NCBI RefSeq assembly: GCF_023821985.2
Contig: NZ_CP098805.1
Span: 2,418,001-2,482,000, forward strand
Direction: 5' to 3'
DNA from: Dyadobacter chenhuakuii
GTDB lineage: Bacteria; Bacteroidota; Bacteroidia; Cytophagales; Spirosomataceae
DNA length: 64,000 bases
Part shown: piece by piece, positions 54,365-63,761 of the stretch
How the letters are laid out: every line of letters starts with the position of its first letter
Position numbering within the stretch: the first letter of the stretch is position 1
Notes under the pieces: model-generated
Told to the model about the DNA's origin: nothing
The model's database searches: none
Seen by the model: the letters and a program-made list of their open reading frames with translations, nothing else
Program-made: the position numbers and the translations under genes

Positions 54365-55423
54365 ATGCACTCTTTTAAATACGCACTGGAAATCTTCGGC
54401 GCTATAATCGTCTTGTTTTCCGTTATCCCGCTCATTCGCAACGACTTCTGGGCATTCCGGGTTTTTGAATATCCCAGGATTCAAAAATTATTCATCAACC
54501 TGTTGATCGTCATCCTTTACATTTCGCTGTTCCGGATGGACGGTACTTTTGAAAAAATCTTCACAGCTGTCATCATTGCGAATGCGCTTTATCTGATGTA
54601 TCAGATCTTTCCATTCACATTCCTGGCAAAAAAAGCGCTTCTGAAAGTTTCCAAACAGGATCCGGATAACCAGATCAGCATCATTTCATCCAATGTTTTT
54701 CAGGACAACAAAAACACAGCCGGATGCATTGCTATGCTGAAAAAGCACGATCCGGATCTTATTTTGCTGCTGGAAACAGACCAGTACTGGAACGATGGCG
54801 TGCAGGAGCTTAATGAGAAATATCCGCATCAAGTGCTTGTGCCTCTGGAAAATACCTATGGTATGCTGCTGTATTCCAAACTGGAACTGGTGGGCGCAGA
54901 AGTCCGCTATCTTGTTGATGAAGAGATCCCTTCCATTAAAACGCAGGTAAAACTTACCTCCGGAAAACTGATCCAATTGTACTGCGTACACCCTACTCCG
55001 CCAGTGCCGGGAGAAAATATGTACTCCACCGAAAGGGACAAAGAATTGCTGCTGGTTGCCAAGGAAGTAAAAGGCCAAAATGCCCCTATCATTGTCGTAG
55101 GAGACCTGAATGACGTCGCGTGGTCGTATACGACGAATTTATTTACAAAAATTAGCGGATTACTGGATCCGAGACGCGGAAGAGGCTTTTTCAATACTTT
55201 TCATGCCAAATATCCTTTCCTGAGATTCCCCCTCGACCACGTTTTTTGCTCCACCGATTTCAAGCTGCTGCACCTGAAAAGGCTCGAAAACTTTAATTCC
55301 GACCACTTCCCTATCCTCATTGCATTGCAGTATGAAGAAATGGCGGATCTGCAACAGGAAGAACCGGAAGCAGATCAGGAAGAAAAAGAGCTCGCGGAAG
55401 AAAAGATTAATAAGGTTACCTGA
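54365..55423 (+). CDS. Endonuclease/exonuclease/phosphatase family membrane protein
   Basis: A 352-aa protein with N-terminal membrane segments (~7-23, 36-56, 60-80) and an EEP catalytic domain (~100-320). Motifs include SSNVFQDNKN, LLLETDQYW with the metal Glu, VGDLNDVAWS with Asp-Asn and FNSDHFPILI with the catalytic Asp-His. The tail is acidic and glutamate-rich. EEP family members act on nucleic acids or phospholipids; this membrane-linked type could be a lipid phosphodiesterase, but that is uncertain. Confidence 0.85.
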   Translation: MHSFKYALEIFGAIIVLFSVIPLIRNDFWAFRVFEYPRIQKLFINLLIVILYISLFRMDGTFEKIFTAVIIANALYLMYQIFPFTFLAKKALLKVSKQDPDNQISIISSNVFQDNKNTAGCIAMLKKHDPDLILLLETDQYWNDGVQELNEKYPHQVLVPLENTYGMLLYSKLELVGAEVRYLVDEEIPSIKTQVKLTSGKLIQLYCVHPTPPVPGENMYSTERDKELLLVAKEVKGQNAPIIVVGDLNDVAWSYTTNLFTKISGLLDPRRGRGFFNTFHAKYPFLRFPLDHVFCSTDFKLLHLKRLENFNSDHFPILIALQYEEMADLQQEEPEADQEEKELAEEKINKVT

Positions 55424-55554
55424 TAACGTGGCTGTACATTGCAGGAGTTAGTAAATCCTGCTTGCAGCGGGATTGGAATGATTTTTGTAACAACGCTTCA
55501 TGATTACATGAAGTATTGATTCCCTTCTATCCCACTTTAATCTTTTGTTTAAAT

Positions 55555-56337
55555 ATGCATTACCAGACATATGAGGAAACAATAACGCCTGAATTGCATA
55601 AATGGCAGCAAAAGATGCAAAAGCGGCCAAATCTGGTAGATAGGACATCGAAAGCGGTTCAGGACAAAATCAATGACATTATTCCGGATAAGGTTCATGC
55701 CGTTATCACTTCTACAATCAAACAAATGACGCGTGCGGTGCTCACCGGAGCAGAATTTACCACAGCGCTGCCGGCACCCAAGAACTCACTGGAAGAAATT
55801 GAAAGAGAGGTTTCCAGGCGCATTGAGTTTTACAAAAAAGCAGGAGCCGCAGAAGGTGGCATTATCGGCGCAGGCGGATTTGTGCTCGCACTGGCAGAAT
55901 TCCCGATCCTGATCGCCATTAAAATGAAGCTTCTGTTTGAGATTTCTGCACTATACGGGCATTCAGCGGAAGATTACCGGGAACGACTTTTTATCCTCCA
56001 TATTTTCCAGCTGACATTTTCCAGCCAGAAACAGCGCCAGAAAGTGTTTGAGCAGATCATTCAATGGCAGGAGAAAAGCCAGGGGCTTCCTTCCGACATT
56101 CACCAGTTCGACTGGAAAACATTTCAACAGGAATACAGGGATTACATTGATCTCGCGAAAATGGCGCAGCTGATTCCCGGAATCGGTGCAGCTGTGGGCG
56201 TCATTGTGAATTACCGGCTCCTGAATCAATTAGGCAAAACAGCGATGAATGCTTACCGCATGCGCTGGTTTGAAGAGCGGACGTTACCGGCTGCGAGAAG
56301 ACAAGAACAATTGCCGTCACCGGCTCAGAACCAATAA
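55555..56337 (+). CDS. EcsC family protein
   Basis: A 260-aa member of the EcsC family, named after a gene in the B. subtilis ecs locus of unknown biochemical role. The helical N-terminal half is followed by a glycine-rich membrane-associated motif, AEGGIIGAGGFVLALAEFP (~97-115), and LIPGIGAAVGVIVNYRL near 205. The frame opens at 55516, but Met 55555 suits the family. A 7-bp palindrome (CTTCATG-ATTA-CATGAAG, 55496-55513) lies just upstream. It precedes the Mla genes by 48 bases. Confidence 0.8.
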   Translation: MHYQTYEETITPELHKWQQKMQKRPNLVDRTSKAVQDKINDIIPDKVHAVITSTIKQMTRAVLTGAEFTTALPAPKNSLEEIEREVSRRIEFYKKAGAAEGGIIGAGGFVLALAEFPILIAIKMKLLFEISALYGHSAEDYRERLFILHIFQLTFSSQKQRQKVFEQIIQWQEKSQGLPSDIHQFDWKTFQQEYRDYIDLAKMAQLIPGIGAAVGVIVNYRLLNQLGKTAMNAYRMRWFEERTLPAARRQEQLPSPAQNQ

Positions 56338-56385
56338 AGTATACCAATAAGAGTTACCCTTTGATCCACTTTGCATAAAAATTGA

Positions 56386-57174
56386 ATGAGCGCCAATCAA
56401 AAGGAAAAAGTTTATACAAAAGGCCTGGATTCGGCTTTACTGGCAGTTTACAATGGTTACATGTTTTTCCTGCGGTTTTTCCGGGAAGCCTTTCGCGGCC
56501 GGATGGAATTTCAGGAACTGGTCAAGCAATGTTACGCAATCGGCAATAAATCATTGTTGCTGATCGGGCTTACAGGCTTCATTACCGGGATGGTATTTAC
56601 CAAGCAATCCCGCCCGTCACTGGCCGAATTCGGCGCCGTTTCCTGGCTGCCGTCATTGGTTGCGATTGCCATTGTGCGCGCCCTGGCCGCATTGGTTACG
56701 GCGTTGATCAGTGCGGGAAAGGTTGGGTCCAGCATTGGTGCCGAGCTGGGTTCCATGCGCGTTACCGAGCAAATCGACGCTATGGAGGTTTCGGCTGTGA
56801 ATCCTTTCAAATTTTTGGTCGTCACCCGCGTGCTCGCATCCACGATCACGATTCCGATCCTGATGTTTTATTGTACGGGCGTAGCGCTTATGGGTGCTTT
56901 CCTGAACGTCACATTGAACGAGGGCACGAGTTTCAGGGCGTTTTTTGAAAATGCTTTTGAACAGATTACTTTCCTGGATGTAGGAACCTCACTTGTAAAA
57001 GCGATTGCTTATGGCTTCACAATCGGGATTGTGGGTTGTTACCAGGGTTACAATGCGAGCAAAGGAACGGAAGGTGTGGGTAAGGCTGCGAATTCGGCAG
57101 TCGTAATTTCCATGTTCCTGATCTTCATCGAGGAGGTCATTATTGTTCAGGTATCGAATTATTTCAGAATATAA
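56386..57174 (+). CDS. mlaE: MlaE-type ABC permease
   Basis: Inner-membrane permease of the Mla phospholipid-trafficking ABC transporter, 262 aa. Five or six membrane helices are visible, with the conserved segments GKVGSSIGAELGSMRVTEQI (~109-128) and IEEVIIVQV at the end. It heads mlaE-mlaF-mlaD; the periplasmic MlaC and MlaB are not encoded nearby. Confidence 0.93.
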   Translation: MSANQKEKVYTKGLDSALLAVYNGYMFFLRFFREAFRGRMEFQELVKQCYAIGNKSLLLIGLTGFITGMVFTKQSRPSLAEFGAVSWLPSLVAIAIVRALAALVTALISAGKVGSSIGAELGSMRVTEQIDAMEVSAVNPFKFLVVTRVLASTITIPILMFYCTGVALMGAFLNVTLNEGTSFRAFFENAFEQITFLDVGTSLVKAIAYGFTIGIVGCYQGYNASKGTEGVGKAANSAVVISMFLIFIEEVIIVQVSNYFRI

Positions 57175-57175
57175 A

Positions 57176-57940
57176 ATGGCAGAAATCAACCAAAACGAAG
57201 AGCCGGTCATTGAGATCAAAGATCTTTACAAATCATTTGGTGATCTGCACGTGCTTCAAGGAGTCAATTTGAAGGTGGATAAAGGCGAGAATGTTGTGGT
57301 CCTCGGCCGGTCGGGAACGGGTAAGTCGGTTTTGATCAAAATCATTGCCGGGTTATTAAAACAGGATAGCGGCGTTTGCAATGTCCTGGGCCGGGAAGTT
57401 GCTGAATTAAATCAGAAGGAGCTAACAGACATTCGCCTGAAAATCGGTTTTTCATTCCAGAACAGCGCATTGTACGATAGCATGACGGTGCGGGAAAACC
57501 TGGAATTTCCGCTGGTAAGGCATGTGAAGAATCTTTCAAAAGCGGAAATCAACGAACAGGTGGAATATGTGTTGGACGCTGTTGGCCTGTTGCAGACCAT
57601 TAACCAGGTTCCTTCGGAATTGTCGGGCGGACAGCGGAAGCGGATCGGCATTGCCAGGACACTTATCCTGAAACCCGAAATCATGCTTTACGACGAGCCT
57701 ACCGCGGGACTTGACCCTATAACCTGCCTGGAAATTAACCAGCTGATTAATGAGGTGAAGGAAAAATATCACACAAGCTCTATCATCATTACCCACGACC
57801 TGACCTGCGCCCGCGAAACCGGAGACCGGATCGCAATGCTGCTGGATGGCAAGTTCCTGAGACAGGGCACATTTGAAGAAGTATTTGCCACAGACGAAGA
57901 AAGAATCAAAAGTTTTTACGATTATAATTTTATTCAATAA
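57176..57940 (+). CDS. mlaF: MlaF-type ABC ATPase
   Basis: ATPase of the Mla complex, 254 aa. Walker A is LGRSGTGKSV (~43-52), signature LSGGQRKR, Walker B IMLYDEPTAGLD and the switch His in IITHDL. The frame opens at 57143, but Met 57176 gives the family length; the preceding TAA is at 57172-57174. Its stop overlaps the mlaD start by one base. Confidence 0.95.
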   Translation: MAEINQNEEPVIEIKDLYKSFGDLHVLQGVNLKVDKGENVVVLGRSGTGKSVLIKIIAGLLKQDSGVCNVLGREVAELNQKELTDIRLKIGFSFQNSALYDSMTVRENLEFPLVRHVKNLSKAEINEQVEYVLDAVGLLQTINQVPSELSGGQRKRIGIARTLILKPEIMLYDEPTAGLDPITCLEINQLINEVKEKYHTSSIIITHDLTCARETGDRIAMLLDGKFLRQGTFEEVFATDEERIKSFYDYNFIQ

Positions 57941-58953
57941 TGGAAACATCAGCCAGAAAACGCTCCATAACAGTCGGACTTTTTGTTATAATAGGCTTAA
58001 TTATCTTCATAGTAGGGATCCTTACAATTGGAAGTATGAAGAAAGTATTTTCTTCAACAATCTCCGTCAAAACGTTGTTCGATGACGTGAACGGGCTGAA
58101 ACAAGGCAATAATGTCTGGTATTCGGGGGTAAAGATCGGGACAGTGAAGACCATTCGCTTTTTGTCTAATTCCAAAGTCGAGGTTATCCTTCACATTGAG
58201 GAGAAGTCGCAGGAATTTGTCCGCAAGAATGCGAAGGCCAAGGTTAGCACAGACGGACTGATCGGTAACAAGATCATTGTCATTTACGGCGGAACGCAAA
58301 AGGTGCCTTCCATTGAAGATGGCGACGAGCTGGTGGTTGAAAAAATGGAAAGCACGGAAGAGATGCTGGCCGTTTTGTCTGAAAACAACAAAAACCTGCT
58401 GGGCATTACGAGCGCGTTTAAAACGATCAGCAAGAATATTCTTGAAGGAAAAGGAACGGTGGGAATGCTGCTGAACGATGAGCGGCTATATAATGATGTG
58501 GATCAAACGCTCGCCGCACTGAAAAAAGCATCTGTGAATGCACAGACCATGACAGCTTCCTTGTCCGGATTTACAGAAAAACTGAATCAAAAAGGCGGTC
58601 TGGCAAATGATTTTGCAACCGATACAGTCATCATGCGTGATCTGAGGACCACTATTGGCAGACTGAACGAAACAGTAACTTCTGCAAACGGAATGGTTGA
58701 CAACCTGAAAACGGCGAGTGAGAACCTCAATTCCAACAGGACAAGTCCGTTAGGCGTTTTACTACACGACGAGACGACGGCGAGCAATTTGAAAGGGACA
58801 TTGCAAAACCTGGAAAGCAGCACCGAAAAGCTTGATGAAAACATGCAGGCGCTCCGTTCCAATTTCCTATTCCGCAGGTATTTTAAGAAAAAAGCCAAGG
58901 AAGAGGCAAAACAACCTGAGAAAGAGGCAGTAAAAGATTCAGTGAGCCAGTAA
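57940..58953 (+). CDS. mlaD: MlaD-type MCE-domain protein
   Basis: A 337-aa protein with one N-terminal transmembrane helix (~9-28) and an MCE domain (~38-118; FDDVNGLKQGNNVWYSGVKI). A long coiled-coil-like C-terminal region (~130-310) follows and is much longer than that of E. coli MlaD. It probably forms a hexameric lipid-conducting ring or tube in the periplasm. Basic and acidic residues dominate the tail. Confidence 0.92.
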   Translation: METSARKRSITVGLFVIIGLIIFIVGILTIGSMKKVFSSTISVKTLFDDVNGLKQGNNVWYSGVKIGTVKTIRFLSNSKVEVILHIEEKSQEFVRKNAKAKVSTDGLIGNKIIVIYGGTQKVPSIEDGDELVVEKMESTEEMLAVLSENNKNLLGITSAFKTISKNILEGKGTVGMLLNDERLYNDVDQTLAALKKASVNAQTMTASLSGFTEKLNQKGGLANDFATDTVIMRDLRTTIGRLNETVTSANGMVDNLKTASENLNSNRTSPLGVLLHDETTASNLKGTLQNLESSTEKLDENMQALRSNFLFRRYFKKKAKEEAKQPEKEAVKDSVSQ

Positions 58954-58962
58954 ATAATTTCA

Positions 58963-58970
58963 TATTTTTG
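58963..58970 (+). promoter_or_regulatory. Candidate -7 box for the Hpt gene
   Basis: TATTTTTG matches TAnnTTTG, 53 bases before the ATG at 59024. No TTG is at the ideal -33 spacing. Confidence 0.4.
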
Positions 58971-59023
58971 TAAATATATTTCGTAAACCACAGCTCAATT
59001 GAAACAGCTATAACCTCTAATTA

Positions 59024-59395
59024 ATGGACTTACAACTTAACCCTGCTCTGGATCTTACTTACATTGACCAAGTTTACGGAGATGACCCTGTAATTCTTTA
59101 CATGATTTTTGACGCTTTTATGAGCGATTCGGTGCCACGCTGGCATTCGCTCCGCAATGCATTGGAAACTGAGGATATGAAGGAGGCGGCGAGCATTGTA
59201 CACGGATTGAAACCGTCGTTCACCATGGCTGGACTTACGTGGATAAGGCCGAAAGTGGAGGTGCTTGAAAAAGCGATTAAAGATGACGAAACGCCGGAAC
59301 AGCTGATGCATATGTATCAGACCATTTCAGCAGAACTGAATGAATTGCTACCGATCATCGAACAAGAATCGGAGCGTTTGAAATCACTTCAATAA
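59024..59395 (+). CDS. Orphan Hpt-domain protein
   Basis: A 123-aa histidine-phosphotransfer protein. The four-helix Hpt fold has the phosphorylated His60 and Lys63 in SIVHGLKPSF; the usual Gly-Ser after LK is Pro-Ser here. It contains nothing else, so it acts as a stand-alone phospho-carrier. No histidine kinase gene is adjacent. The receiver-PP2C protein about 3 kb away is one possible partner (inference). Confidence 0.85.
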   Translation: MDLQLNPALDLTYIDQVYGDDPVILYMIFDAFMSDSVPRWHSLRNALETEDMKEAASIVHGLKPSFTMAGLTWIRPKVEVLEKAIKDDETPEQLMHMYQTISAELNELLPIIEQESERLKSLQ

Positions 59396-59418
59396 GACAA
59401 CAAAAATGATAAGAAGCG

Positions 59419-59450
59419 AGCGTGTGGCATTAGCTACACGCTTTTTCTTT
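59419..59450. terminator. Intrinsic terminator
   Basis: A 10-bp stem (59419-59428 with 59433-59442, including a G-T pair) around a 4-base loop, followed by T-run, between the Hpt gene and the convergent glycosyltransferase. Confidence 0.88.
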
Positions 59451-60606
59451 TGGATTTATCCCAGGCAGCACTCTGATTTCCTTTGTAAAAGCGGATAATC
59501 CCTGCCATTACCGCATAGTTCATCACACAGAAATAGTAAGGAACGAATAATGCCTTTACCTTGATCTTTCGTTTTTCCAGAATCCATCCCGCAAGCGCGG
59601 CGCCGTAAAAAGCAACCTGCGCGAAAAGAATCAACCCATACAATGCATTCCCGTCATTGACCACAATGATAATGTTCAGCAGGAATGCCAAGATCATTAA
59701 AAAGGGCGTAATCGTCCACCGCAACACCCGGTGGCTAATGTATTGAAATGATAAAAGCGGATAATTGAACGGGTTGAGGAGCTTTTTAAGCCGTAAAATC
59801 GACTGGATCCCGCCTGCCGCAATCCTTACCTTCCTTTTCAGTTCCTCCTTAATATTCTCCGACGAAAGCTCCGATGCATAAGCCTCGGGTTCATAAATAA
59901 TGCGGTAACCTTGCTGCGCAATGAGCATGGAAATCATAAAATCGTCTAGAATCGTGTCGGGCTCCACCTGCCGGTAAAGTGAGTGCCTGACGCTGAAAAG
60001 CTCTCCCGCTGCGCCCACCACCGAGTAAAGCTCAGAATCCCACTTTTTAAGCGTCGATTCGTATTTCCAATAGAAGCCCTCCCCCGCCGTGGCGTCGGAC
60101 ACGGCATCCTGCATCACCCGTTTCTCTCCTGATACTGCCCCCACTTTTGGGTCGGCGTAATGCCTGGCTATGAGCAATAGTGCATCCGGGTTCAGATAGG
60201 TGTTGGCGTCTGTGAATACAACTACTTCTGTGTTAACCTCATGCATTGCGCGGTGCATAGCCAGGATCTTTCCGCTTCGGACGGGCGTGTGCAGCAGCTT
60301 GATCTGGCTGTAAGCGCTCACAAGCTCTGGCGTGCGGTCGGAGGAACCATCGGTAACAAAAATCAGGCTTAGCTTGCCGTGCGGATAGGAAAGCGCCAGC
60401 GTATTCTGAATTTTTTCTTCAATGATGCTTTCCTCATTGTAGGCAGCAATGATGAGCGTTAATGTTGGCATATCCTGATCAAGCGACGGAACGGGCCGTT
60501 TCCCTTTTACGGCACGCCGTATCCTGACCAAAACGTACAGGATGATTCCATAACCAAGGAATGTATAAAAAACGATGAAGAGACTGAGCCAGAAGAGTAT
60601 TTCCAT
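59434..60606 (-). CDS. Glycosyltransferase family 2, membrane type
   Basis: A processive-type GT2 of 390 aa with one N-terminal and three C-terminal membrane segments (~4-26, 298-320, 330-350, 360-380). The catalytic domain has IIAAYNEESIIEEKI, the acidic motif VFTDANTY, the base-region LDDFMIS and the acceptor motif QQGYR. Probably assembles a surface polysaccharide at the inner membrane. The next upstream gene is another GT2, three bases away. Confidence 0.9.
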   Translation of the reverse strand: MEILFWLSLFIVFYTFLGYGIILYVLVRIRRAVKGKRPVPSLDQDMPTLTLIIAAYNEESIIEEKIQNTLALSYPHGKLSLIFVTDGSSDRTPELVSAYSQIKLLHTPVRSGKILAMHRAMHEVNTEVVVFTDANTYLNPDALLLIARHYADPKVGAVSGEKRVMQDAVSDATAGEGFYWKYESTLKKWDSELYSVVGAAGELFSVRHSLYRQVEPDTILDDFMISMLIAQQGYRIIYEPEAYASELSSENIKEELKRKVRIAAGGIQSILRLKKLLNPFNYPLLSFQYISHRVLRWTITPFLMILAFLLNIIIVVNDGNALYGLILFAQVAFYGAALAGWILEKRKIKVKALFVPYYFCVMNYAVMAGIIRFYKGNQSAAWDKSKRKSV

Positions 60607-60609
60607 AAA

Positions 60610-61527
60610 TTATCGTGACAGGGGGAAGCCAAGGTTATTGCTATCCGCCTTATTGGTGAAATGCCAGGTGATTGCTTTCAGAAAAACAGGGATGAAATTG
60701 TATTCTTTATTTTTAATGTATTGAATAAGATTCCTGGGCACCACTGCCAGCAGGAAATAGCAGCAGAAGATCAGAAATTGCATGGGGGAGCCATTTTTTC
60801 GGATAAATAAAATGCGGTTCCGGTTCATAAAAAACTCCTTCAATGCGGACCTTTTGCCTACCGCAACGGATTCTTTATGGTATATCAAAGCAGAGAGATC
60901 AACGTGGATTTCATAACCTGCATTTCTGATCCGCTCACACCAATCCAGTTCTTCATAATATAAAAAGTAATTTTCCGCCATCACGCCCGCCTTTTCGAGC
61001 GCTTCCCGGCGGATCATCATAGCGGCCCCATGCGCGTAGCCCGTAATGCCGCTCAGTGAATCATACTGGCCTTTGTCCTGCTCAAACTGACCAATACAAG
61101 CATTGCGTGCGGTGTAGTAATTCATAGGTGTATAACCCGTATACTGCAACATTCCCGGCTGGTCGTAATAATGTATTTTAGGCGAAATCATCCCGATTTT
61201 CGGGTTGGCATCCATTGTGGCGACCAATGTGCCGATCAGCTCCGCGGTAACTTCGGTGTCGTTGTTGATCAGGAATAAATATTCACCCGTAGCATGTTTC
61301 AGGCCAATGTTATTGCCGCCTGCAAAGCCCGTGTTTTTTTCCGATCTGATGAATTTAATGTGAGGATAGCGTTCTACCCAGCCTGGCACGGGATCGGGTT
61401 TGCTTCCGTTATCCACCACCACGATTTCGAGGTTCGGATATGTGTTGACTTCTTCCAGTGACCTCAATAAATCTTCTGTAATCTTAGGCTGATTAAAATT
61501 GACAGTTACAATGGAAACACTTTTCAT
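60610..61527 (-). CDS. Glycosyltransferase family 2, rhamnosyltransferase-like
   Basis: A 305-aa soluble or peripheral GT2 enzyme related to WbbL/RfbF-type rhamnosyltransferases. The N-terminal fold starts SVSIVTVNFNQPKITEDLL, and the DxD-like motif is FLINNDTEV. YYEELDWCERIRNAGYEIHV is the acceptor-base region. The frame extends to 61545, but Met at 61527 fits the family. Donor and acceptor are not known; it precedes the membrane GT2 by three bases. Confidence 0.9.
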   Translation of the reverse strand: MKSVSIVTVNFNQPKITEDLLRSLEEVNTYPNLEIVVVDNGSKPDPVPGWVERYPHIKFIRSEKNTGFAGGNNIGLKHATGEYLFLINNDTEVTAELIGTLVATMDANPKIGMISPKIHYYDQPGMLQYTGYTPMNYYTARNACIGQFEQDKGQYDSLSGITGYAHGAAMMIRREALEKAGVMAENYFLYYEELDWCERIRNAGYEIHVDLSALIYHKESVAVGKRSALKEFFMNRNRILFIRKNGSPMQFLIFCCYFLLAVVPRNLIQYIKNKEYNFIPVFLKAITWHFTNKADSNNLGFPLSR

Positions 61528-61713
61528 CGGTTCGGAGCTGGGCACTGGGAAAGTCTGAAATGAGGGAATTTTTTTATTGGCTTGTAGAACTATTTCAAAA
61601 TTAACAATTTAAATATAGCTTTAAACAAAATGTAGTTTTTGCGGTTATAAAATGTTCGCAGCCCTGCTAAAAGCCTCTGCTATCTGACTAAAATCTAATT
61701 CGATATTTACAAA

Positions 61714-62259
61714 GTGAAAATACCGCGTCTGCTAGATATTAAAAAAGTTTCCCGCATCCCGGACGCTGCCAAACTTTCCCCCAAAATGCCCCTCATCAGA
61801 AAAAAGGTGGATGAACTCATTGAGATCATCGCACATTCAGCCGTTAGCAGCACACAGGCGAGCGCCTACCAGCAGGAAATTGAAGAAGCATTCAGGCGCT
61901 CAGCGTTGAAAGCAAAAGCAGCTGCGCCTTTCCGGGCACTGGACCAGGATAATAATCTTTCGCGGGAAGAGCTTCTGGAAGGGTTGGAAAAATTGCTTTC
62001 CGAAAACAAAATCGACAGCAAGATCAGCAGCTCGAAAGGGCGGAGCAATGCAGCTCAAAAAGCAGTAATGTTCATTCTGGCTATTTTATTGATCGTTGTT
62101 GGCTTCGCTATGATCATTATGCCGGCACCACCTAGCTTTGAAATCTTCACAGTTTATTATTTCAATGCAAATGACGGTGTTACGATCATGGATCTGGTGT
62201 CATTACTCATTATTTTTGGGGGAGTGCTTTTATTCGTGCTAAACTTCAATAAAAAATGA
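61714..62259 (+). CDS. Small membrane protein heading the partner-switching operon
   Basis: A 181-aa protein of no recognised family. The N-terminal ~110 residues are polar and helical; the C-terminus has two membrane segments (~117-135 and ~158-176) around a hydrophobic hairpin. A DxDxN-like stretch (LDQDNNLSREEL, ~76-87) resembles an EF-hand loop but is two residues short. The start is GTG. It overlaps the receiver-phosphatase gene by four bases (ATGA), so it should be translated together with it, which suggests a membrane input or anchor for the switch. Confidence 0.7.
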   Translation: MKIPRLLDIKKVSRIPDAAKLSPKMPLIRKKVDELIEIIAHSAVSSTQASAYQQEIEEAFRRSALKAKAAAPFRALDQDNNLSREELLEGLEKLLSENKIDSKISSSKGRSNAAQKAVMFILAILLIVVGFAMIIMPAPPSFEIFTVYYFNANDGVTIMDLVSLLIIFGGVLLFVLNFNKK

Positions 62260-63413
62260 TCTCGTTTCCGGAGCCGCCGACCAGTGTTAAAAAAATCTTG
62301 CTGGTAGAGGATAATCTCATGTTTCGAAGGGTGTTTGAAGCGTCCCTCATTAAAGCAGGATACAGCTGCGTGGCTTGCGAGTCGGGAACGGAAGCACTGG
62401 CTTTGCTGGCAGTCGAAACGCCGGACCTGATCCTTTCCGATTATGATATGCCTGTCATGAACGGTTTTGATTTCCGGCAGGCGATTTTGCTTAATCCGAA
62501 AATCAGCGACATTCCGTTCGTGTTCCTCACTTCCTTTACAGATAATTCACTGATACTGCAAGGTTTGAGCATGTATGCCATTGATTTTATCAACAAGGAA
62601 ACGCCTATTCCGGTGATTATTTCCAAGCTGGGCAACATCATTAAATCACTCCAGAATGAACACGTCAGGTCCGTCCGTGAGTTGCGGGTAGCAGCCGAGA
62701 CGCTCAATGTCAAATCTATACCCACACACAGCCCCGTCCTTCCCGGCTTCCGCGTCCATTTTTGGCATAAAGGATATCTGGGTTACCCCGGTGGCGATTT
62801 TATTGATTTTGTACAGGCAGATCAGCGATTTTGCTTTGCATTTCTGGGGGATATCATGGGAAAAAAGTGGACCGCGTGGTTCTTTACTTTCGGTTTCCTG
62901 AGCTATATCCGTGCCGCCATCCGCTTTTGCGTACTTGATAATGACCTGACGATAGACAACATTGTTCAGAAGATTAACAAGCTGATCTGTATGGACGAAA
63001 GTTTACAAAATATCCTATCCAGCCTCTCGCTCCTCCTGCTGGACAGTGAGACCGGCGAGGTGCATTACACAGGAGCGGGCGACCTGCCCCTGATCAGTTT
63101 CAGCTCGGAAACAGGCAAACCCGTAACCGTCCTTTCATCCGGATTGCTGCTAGGCCTGATGGAAGAAGGATTTTATGACAAGCAGGTTATTAAAATGAAA
63201 ACGGGCGATCAGCTGGTCATCTTCACCGATGGCATGATCGATATTCCGTCTGCTGGCTCGAAGAAGAGCGACTATCCATTTTTTGTTTCCAAAATCACAC
63301 CTTATCTCGGCGGGCAGGACAGCTTTGGCAAGATCAAGACCCACGTGCTGGAAAGCATCAATGACAGCAATCAAATGGATGATGCAAGCATTATTTTTAT
63401 TGAAAAAACATAA
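62256..63413 (+). CDS. Receiver-domain PP2C (SpoIIE/RsbU-type) phosphatase
   Basis: A 385-aa response regulator. The receiver (~12-130) has acidic Glu18-Asp19, phosphoacceptor Asp62 in LSDYDMP, Thr92 and Lys114. A short linker leads to a PPM/SpoIIE phosphatase (~160-385), whose metal motifs GGDFIDF (179-185), GDIMGK (198-203), TDGMID and DDAS are complete. It should dephosphorylate the STAS antagonist encoded next, under control of receiver phosphorylation. Translation is coupled to the membrane protein upstream. Confidence 0.92.
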   Translation: MISFPEPPTSVKKILLVEDNLMFRRVFEASLIKAGYSCVACESGTEALALLAVETPDLILSDYDMPVMNGFDFRQAILLNPKISDIPFVFLTSFTDNSLILQGLSMYAIDFINKETPIPVIISKLGNIIKSLQNEHVRSVRELRVAAETLNVKSIPTHSPVLPGFRVHFWHKGYLGYPGGDFIDFVQADQRFCFAFLGDIMGKKWTAWFFTFGFLSYIRAAIRFCVLDNDLTIDNIVQKINKLICMDESLQNILSSLSLLLLDSETGEVHYTGAGDLPLISFSSETGKPVTVLSSGLLLGLMEEGFYDKQVIKMKTGDQLVIFTDGMIDIPSAGSKKSDYPFFVSKITPYLGGQDSFGKIKTHVLESINDSNQMDDASIIFIEKT

Positions 63414-63419
63414 TCCCTC

Positions 63420-63758
63420 ATGATACTAAAAGTAAACGAAATCAACCACGTAGCACAGGCAACGATCTTGCCGCAGGAAGCAAGCCTTGCCAACGCCGAA
63501 ATGTTCAAAGAAGAGATGATTACCCTTGTAGCCAATGGCGCACGGCTAATTGTAGTGAACTTCGAAAATGTAAATTATATCGATAGTTCATTTCTCGGCA
63601 GCCTCGTGGTCGCGCTGAAATACGCAATGCCCCGAAACGTCGATATATACCTGGTTTCCCTGAAGTCTGATGTAAAAGACCTGCTTACACTGATCAGGAT
63701 GGATAAAGTTTTCAAAATCTTTAAAGACTTCGACGAAGCAATGGAAGCATCACAATAA
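63420..63758 (+). CDS. STAS-domain anti-sigma-factor antagonist-like protein
   Basis: A 112-aa single STAS domain of the SpoIIAA/RsbV type. The phosphorylatable site is the DSS triplet at 55-57 (NYIDSSFLG), as in known antagonists. It lies six bases after the phosphatase and three bases before the kinase gene. In Bacteroidota no SigB/SigF regulon is known to be the output, so its partner may be some other protein. Confidence 0.92.
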   Translation: MILKVNEINHVAQATILPQEASLANAEMFKEEMITLVANGARLIVVNFENVNYIDSSFLGSLVVALKYAMPRNVDIYLVSLKSDVKDLLTLIRMDKVFKIFKDFDEAMEASQ

Positions 63759-63761
63759 TTT

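Noticed and set aside
55496..55513. Palindrome CTTCATG-ATTA-CATGAAG before the EcsC gene as a riboswitch or terminator
   Set aside because: Seven base pairs without a T-run or wider structure; possibly an operator, but evidence is too thin.
61939..61974. EF-hand calcium site in the small membrane protein
   Set aside because: The DxDxN stretch is two residues shorter than a canonical 12-residue loop and lacks the final Glu in register.
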